Part shown: positions 4,555 through 8,630 of the stretch, piece by piece
How the letters are laid out: every line of letters begins with the position of its first letter
Position numbering within the stretch: position 1 is the first letter of the stretch
Origin: an uncultured Peptoniphilus sp.
GTDB lineage: Bacteria > Bacillota > Clostridia > Tissierellales > Peptoniphilaceae
Assembly (NCBI GenBank): GCA_902488455.1
Contig: CABTWG010000051.1
Location: 1 to 8,630, forward strand
Reading direction: 5' to 3'
Length of the DNA: 8,630 nt
Position numbers and translations under genes: made by a program
The notes under the pieces: generated by a model
The model's database searches: none
Told to the model about the DNA's origin: nothing
The model's input: the letters and a program-made list of their open reading frames with translations, nothing else

Positions 4555-7077
4555 ATGAATATTAAAAAAAGAGACGGAAGGATTGTAAACTTCGACAGAG
4601 AAAAGATATCTACAGCTATCAAAAAATCCTACATCGGTATAATGAAGCCATTTGAGGATTCATATATAGAAAAGATCACAGACAATATAGTTAAAAAGGT
4701 GGATGATCAATACAAAAATACCATCCCTACTGTGGAACAGATCCAAGACCTTGTAGAACTTGAACTTATAGAAGAAAAGGAAATCGACGTAGTTAAATCC
4801 TACATCACTTATAGAGCTGCCCATTCCAAGGACAGACAGATCTTCCAAGGCTTCAATGAGTTTTTAGAAGACGATGATCTCACTTCAATAATAAGGGAAG
4901 TTAGAAACGAGTATTCACAAGATCTCTATCCAATAGAATCCCTCTACCACAAATTCGGTTCTTTCTGCAAAAAAGATATGAGTAGAGCAGAATCGAGGGT
5001 CATGCTTATAAGAGCTGCATCAGAGCTTACTACTAAAGAAGCGCCTGATTGGGAATATATTGCTTCCAGATTTTACAGATACGATTTGGAACTTAAGATC
5101 AAAGAAAACTACAAAGGCATCGACACTTTCTACGACAAGATCAAAAATCTAACAGAGATGCACCTCTACGGAAAATACATCCTTGAAAATTATACAAAAG
5201 AAGATATAGAAAGATTGGAAAAGGAAATCGTGCCTAAGAGGGACGAACTTCTCACATACTCTTCAATAGATCTTCTTGCGAAGAGGTACCTAATTCGTAG
5301 CCACGACATGAAAGTTTTGGAACGTCCACAGGAAATGTTTATGGGAATCGCAATGCACCTTGCTCTTCCAGAAGGAGAGCATAGGGTTGAGTGGGCGACT
5401 CGTATCTACACAGTGCTTTCAAAACTTCAAGTTACAGTTGCTACACCAACTATGAATAACGCTCGTAAACCATTCTACCAACTTTCATCCTGCTTTATAG
5501 ATACAGTTCCAGATACACTGGAAGGAATCTACAGAAGTATAGACAACTTCGCACAAGTTTCTAAACACGGCGGAGGAATGGGGCTATACTTCGGAAAGGT
5601 GAGAGCCTCAGGCTCAGATATCAGAGGTTTCAAAGGAGTTGCAGGGGGAGTTATAAGATGGCTAAGACTTGTAAACGACACTGCAGTTGCAGTTGATCAA
5701 CTGGGAGTTAGACAAGGATCATGTGCAGTTTATCTTGACGCATGGCACAAAGACCTTCCAGAATTTTTACAAATCAGAACCAATAACGGTGACGACAGAA
5801 TGAAGGCCCACGACATCTTTCCAGCAGTTTGTTATCCAGATTTATTCTTTAGACTTGCAAAGAATAATATAGACGCTGATTGGTACATGTTTGACCCACA
5901 TGAAATCATGGTGAAGAAGGGTTACTGCCTAGAAGATTACTACGGCGACGAATTCGAAAAGAAATACTACGAATGTGTCCACGACGCAAATATTTCAAAG
6001 AGAGTAATCTCTGTAAAGGATATGGTAAGACTTATTATAAAGTCTCTTACAGAAACAGGAACTCCATTTGCATTCTTTAGAGATGCAGTAAATAGAATGA
6101 ACCCGAACAAGCACAAGGGCATGATCTATTCATCAAACCTATGCACAGAAATCATGCAAAACATGAGCGCCATAGAAACAGTTTCACAAGAAGTAAAGAC
6201 AGAAGACGGGGATACAGTTGTGGTTACCACTACAAAGCCTGGAGATTTTGTCGTATGTAACCTGGCATCTCTTGTAATTTCAAATATAAACCTAGAAGAC
6301 GACGAAGAAGTTGAATACGTAGTTTCAACAGCAGTTAGAGGACTTGACAATGTAATCGACCTAAACTACTATCCACTTCCATATGCAAAGATAACCAATA
6401 GCAAGTACAGAGCCATTGGCCTTGGAACTTCCGGATACCACCACGCACTTATAAAAGAAGGAATCGCATTTTCTGACGAAGAAGAGCATCTTGAATTTGC
6501 AGATAGAGTATACGAAAAACTAAATTACTACGCAGTCAAAGCGTCAAACGAAATCGCAAAACAAAAAGGCGCTTATGAATACTTCGAAGGTTCCGACTGG
6601 GACAATGGAGATTATTTCAAACTAAGAGGCTACGAAGGAGAAGCTTGGGACGAACTTAGAGAAAGCATCCACAAATATGGAATGAGAAACGGATATATAA
6701 TGGCAGTTGCGCCAACTGGATCCACATCTATAATCGCAGGCACCACAGCAGCAGTTGACCCAGTTATGAAGAGATTCTTCCTAGAAGAAAAGAAGGGAGC
6801 AATCATCCCAAGAGTTGCGCCAGATCTAAATACCAAGACCTTCTGGCTATATGAACAGGCCCATGATATCGACCAATCACTAATCATAAAAGCAACAGGG
6901 GTAAGAGGACGCCACATAGACCAAGGTCAATCGGTAAACCTATATATAACCAGCGAATTTACCATGAGACAGATTTTAAATCTATATATAAAAGCCATGG
7001 AAGAAGGACTAAAATCTCTCTACTATGTGAGAAGTAAATCACTTGAAGTAGATGAATGCGAAGTTTGCCAAGCATAA
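4555..7077 (+). CDS. nrdA: Class I ribonucleoside-diphosphate reductase, alpha (catalytic) subunit
   Basis: NrdA reduces ribonucleoside diphosphates to deoxyribonucleotides using a thiyl radical fed from NrdB. The 840-residue protein starts with an ATP-cone (about 1-92, KKRDGRIVNFDREKISTAI), the allosteric activity domain, whose presence argues for NrdA rather than NrdE. Catalytic residues by family alignment are Cys313 (SSCF) and Cys568 (VVCNLAS) as the redox pair, Asn528-Cys530-Glu532 (NLCTEI) as the radical site, Tyr823-Tyr824 (LYYVRS) for radical transfer, and Cys835/Cys838 in the tail CEVCQA, the thioredoxin-accepting pair. It is about 80 residues longer than E. coli NrdA (761 aa). The extra length lies between the ATP-cone and the first active-site cysteine. 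The start has AAGGTG at 4545-4550, 4 nt before the ATG. nrdB follows after 9 nt. No nrdI or nrdH lies beside it, again unlike class Ib. Confidence 0.96.
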   Translation: MNIKKRDGRIVNFDREKISTAIKKSYIGIMKPFEDSYIEKITDNIVKKVDDQYKNTIPTVEQIQDLVELELIEEKEIDVVKSYITYRAAHSKDRQIFQGFNEFLEDDDLTSIIREVRNEYSQDLYPIESLYHKFGSFCKKDMSRAESRVMLIRAASELTTKEAPDWEYIASRFYRYDLELKIKENYKGIDTFYDKIKNLTEMHLYGKYILENYTKEDIERLEKEIVPKRDELLTYSSIDLLAKRYLIRSHDMKVLERPQEMFMGIAMHLALPEGEHRVEWATRIYTVLSKLQVTVATPTMNNARKPFYQLSSCFIDTVPDTLEGIYRSIDNFAQVSKHGGGMGLYFGKVRASGSDIRGFKGVAGGVIRWLRLVNDTAVAVDQLGVRQGSCAVYLDAWHKDLPEFLQIRTNNGDDRMKAHDIFPAVCYPDLFFRLAKNNIDADWYMFDPHEIMVKKGYCLEDYYGDEFEKKYYECVHDANISKRVISVKDMVRLIIKSLTETGTPFAFFRDAVNRMNPNKHKGMIYSSNLCTEIMQNMSAIETVSQEVKTEDGDTVVVTTTKPGDFVVCNLASLVISNINLEDDEEVEYVVSTAVRGLDNVIDLNYYPLPYAKITNSKYRAIGLGTSGYHHALIKEGIAFSDEEEHLEFADRVYEKLNYYAVKASNEIAKQKGAYEYFEGSDWDNGDYFKLRGYEGEAWDELRESIHKYGMRNGYIMAVAPTGSTSIIAGTTAAVDPVMKRFFLEEKKGAIIPRVAPDLNTKTFWLYEQAHDIDQSLIIKATGVRGRHIDQGQSVNLYITSEFTMRQILNLYIKAMEEGLKSLYYVRSKSLEVDECEVCQA

Positions 7078-7086
7078 GGAGGAAAA

Positions 7087-8130
7087 ATGGAAGAACTTAA
7101 AAAAAGAGGTCTCTTCAACGAAAATGGAGATATAGACCTACAAAAGAGAACCATAATTAATGGTAACACCACAAATTTAAATGACTTTAACAATATCAAG
7201 TACAAATGGACCAGTGACTGGTACAGACAAGCCATGAACAACTTCTGGATTCCAGAAGAAATCAATCTTTCACAAGACGTGCTTGATTACAAAATTTTGG
7301 ACGAAGCAGAGAAGAGAGCATTTGACAAAATCCTTTCATTTCTAATATACCTTGACAGTATCCAAACTGCACAACTTCCAAACTTACAAGCATATATAAC
7401 AGCAAACGAAATAAATTTATGTCTTTCAATTCAGTCATTCCAAGAGTCAATCCACTCTCAATCCTATTCATACATTCTTGACACCATATGCTCACCGGAA
7501 GAGAGAACGGAAATACTCTACCAATATGTAAACGACAAGACCTTGCTTGAAAGAAATAAATATATCACAGACCAATACGCAGGATTTCTAAACGATAAGA
7601 CCAAGGCAAACTTAATGCATGCTCTAATCGCCAACTATATATTAGAAGGAATCTACTTCTACTCAGGATTTATGTTCTTCTACAACCTTGGAAGAAATGG
7701 AAAGATGCCAGGAACAGTACAAGAAATCAGATATATAAACAGGGACGAAAACACACATCTATGGCTATTTAGAAGTATAATCCTAGATCTTAAGAAAGAA
7801 CAACCGGAACTCTTCACAGAAGAAAAGGTGGAAGAGTACAGAGCACTTCTAAAATATGGAGTTGAAGAAGAAATCGCCTGGGGCAAGTATGTAATAGGTG
7901 ACGATATCCAAGGACTAACTAGCAAGATGGTAGAAGATTATATCAAGTATCTCGGAAACCTAAGAGCGACAAACTTAGGATTTGAACCACTTTACGAAGG
8001 ATATGACAAAGAAGTTGAATCCATGAAATGGGTAACCCAATACGCAGATATAAACCTACTAAAGACCGACTTCTTCGAAGCAAAAGTAACAGCATACTCA
8101 AAATCAGCGATAATAGAAGACGACCTATAA
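7087..8130 (+). CDS. nrdB: Class I ribonucleoside-diphosphate reductase, beta (radical-generating) subunit
   Basis: NrdB houses the di-metal centre that makes the stable tyrosyl radical used by NrdA. The 347-residue length is typical. The ligand set is complete by family pattern: Asp90 (LDSIQ), Glu120 and His123 (QESIH), Glu187 (YILEGIYFY), Glu221 and His224 (RDENTH). The radical tyrosine is Tyr127 in HSQSY, so this is not one of the Tyr-less (class Ic-like) proteins. Trp54 in FWIPEE matches the radical-transfer tryptophan. Tyr337 near the C-terminus is the likely counterpart of E. coli Tyr356, and the tail ends EDDL. The ATG is preceded by AAGGAGG (7076-7082), which overlaps the nrdA stop codon. 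Whether the metal is iron or manganese cannot be read from sequence; absence of a neighbouring nrdI mildly favours iron. A terminator follows directly. Confidence 0.97.
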   Translation: MEELKKRGLFNENGDIDLQKRTIINGNTTNLNDFNNIKYKWTSDWYRQAMNNFWIPEEINLSQDVLDYKILDEAEKRAFDKILSFLIYLDSIQTAQLPNLQAYITANEINLCLSIQSFQESIHSQSYSYILDTICSPEERTEILYQYVNDKTLLERNKYITDQYAGFLNDKTKANLMHALIANYILEGIYFYSGFMFFYNLGRNGKMPGTVQEIRYINRDENTHLWLFRSIILDLKKEQPELFTEEKVEEYRALLKYGVEEEIAWGKYVIGDDIQGLTSKMVEDYIKYLGNLRATNLGFEPLYEGYDKEVESMKWVTQYADINLLKTDFFEAKVTAYSKSAIIEDDL

Positions 8131-8133
8131 AAT

Positions 8134-8167
8134 AAAAGGCTAAGAGAAATTTCTCCTAGCCTTTTTT
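8134..8167. terminator. Bidirectional terminator between nrdB and the permease gene
   Basis: The stem AAAAGGCTA (8134-8142) pairs with TAGCCTTTT (8157-8165). One A/C mismatch is followed by an inner GAGA/TCTC stem with an AATT loop. The plus strand ends in TTTTTT (8162-8167), which terminates nrdAB. Read leftward it is followed by TTTTATTTTA, so it can also end the convergent permease gene. It fills the whole 35-bp gap, and the permease stop codon (8166-8168) lies in its T-run. Confidence 0.88.
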
Positions 8168-8630
8168 AATCTATATTTCTAATTCTATCCACAACACTGT
8201 TTTGGCTGTGCTTTTCATAAAACTTTCCAGTAAATATTATTCCAATGATTATATTTACAAGGTTTACAAGTATAAGTGGCATGATTACAAATTTATAGGA
8301 AGTCCACTTAGTCTGTTCCATAAAATCCATCAAGATAAATTTATCTACAAGAAGCATAATGATTAAAGAAAATACTAAGCCAAATAAAGAATAGATCAAA
8401 TTCTTTTTCACCAAATATTTTTTAATATTTTTCTTTGTCATTCCAATTGCTTCAAGAATTGATAAGTTAACCATATTTCTCAAAATTTCAGTAGCAATAA
8501 CATTTATAAAATTCAGTACAGATATTAAGAACAATACTATGGACAAGCTGTAGCCAGTAAATTCTATTAGATTTTTGAATTTCATTATAGATTTGATCTG
8601 AAGATCCCTTGAATCGTAGGAAAATCCTGG
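8166..8630 (-). CDS. FtsX/MacB-like ABC transporter permease, C-terminal part (runs off the right edge)
   Basis: The frame is open from the window edge to a TAA at 8166-8168, about 154 residues. The first Met in view (8585) is internal, because 15 further in-frame codons upstream (PGFSYDSRDLQIKSI) have no stop. Three hydrophobic segments are visible: SLSIVLFLISVLNFINVIA, LIYSLFGLVFSLIIMLLV and FVIMPLILVNLVNIIIGIIF. Between the first and second is NLSILEAIGMTKKNIKKYL, the cytoplasmic 'LxxLxAlGMtkkqi' stretch typical of FtsX-domain permeases. The soluble tail NSVVDRIRNID is also typical. Such proteins are inner-membrane parts of ABC systems for antimicrobial-peptide resistance, lipoprotein handling or macrolide export. 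Substrate and subfamily cannot be told from this fragment, and the ATPase gene is outside the window. Confidence 0.82.
   Translation of the reverse strand, partial: PGFSYDSRDLQIKSIMKFKNLIEFTGYSLSIVLFLISVLNFINVIATEILRNMVNLSILEAIGMTKKNIKKYLVKKNLIYSLFGLVFSLIIMLLVDKFILMDFMEQTKWTSYKFVIMPLILVNLVNIIIGIIFTGKFYEKHSQNSVVDRIRNID

Noticed and set aside
8166..8585. Complete 139-residue membrane protein starting at the Met at 8585
   Set aside because: The frame stays open for 15 more codons to the window edge and the sequence matches only the C-terminal part of FtsX-type permeases, so the Met is internal.

Overview
The window is from a low-GC Gram-positive bacterium. Codons and intergenic DNA are AT-rich, Shine-Dalgarno sites are strong (AGGTG, AAGGAGG), and each gene group ends in a stem-loop plus T-run terminator. 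Protein style and gene content suggest an anaerobic coccus-type Firmicute (Peptoniphilaceae / Tissierellia-like). That placement is inferred from general resemblance, not from a search.

Layout, left to right. Positions 1-384 carry no gene. They hold a compact mosaic of repeats: five copies of an 18-bp palindrome (consensus ATGCTATACGTATAGCAT) interleaved with two copies of a CTTCGCTC...GGG.TGACCAGAG repeat, arranged as two tandem modules plus the start of a third. The rho-independent terminator of the leftward operon follows. Positions 385-4371 on the minus strand are mnmE, mnmG and rsmG, a tightly packed operon read right to left. MnmE and MnmG together build the 5-carboxymethylaminomethyl-type modification on U34 of tRNAs. 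RsmG methylates G527 of 16S rRNA.

Positions 4372-4554 form a short divergent promoter region. It contains a near-consensus minus-strand promoter for mnmE and a plausible plus-strand promoter for the next operon, with interlocked elements. Positions 4555-8130 on the plus strand are nrdA and nrdB, the two subunits of a class I (tyrosyl-radical, di-metal) ribonucleotide reductase. All recognisable catalytic and metal-binding residues are present. A bidirectional terminator fills the 35 bp between nrdB and the last gene. The last gene runs in from the right edge on the minus strand and is the C-terminal part of an FtsX/MacB-like ABC-transporter permease.

The coding part is conserved housekeeping DNA (translation fidelity and dNTP supply) and I see no new enzyme system in it. 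The least explained part is the repeat mosaic at 20-330. It has a palindrome copy with a symmetric double substitution and a fixed 8-nt junction between the two repeat types. The overlapping divergent promoters at 4434-4474 are the second point of interest.
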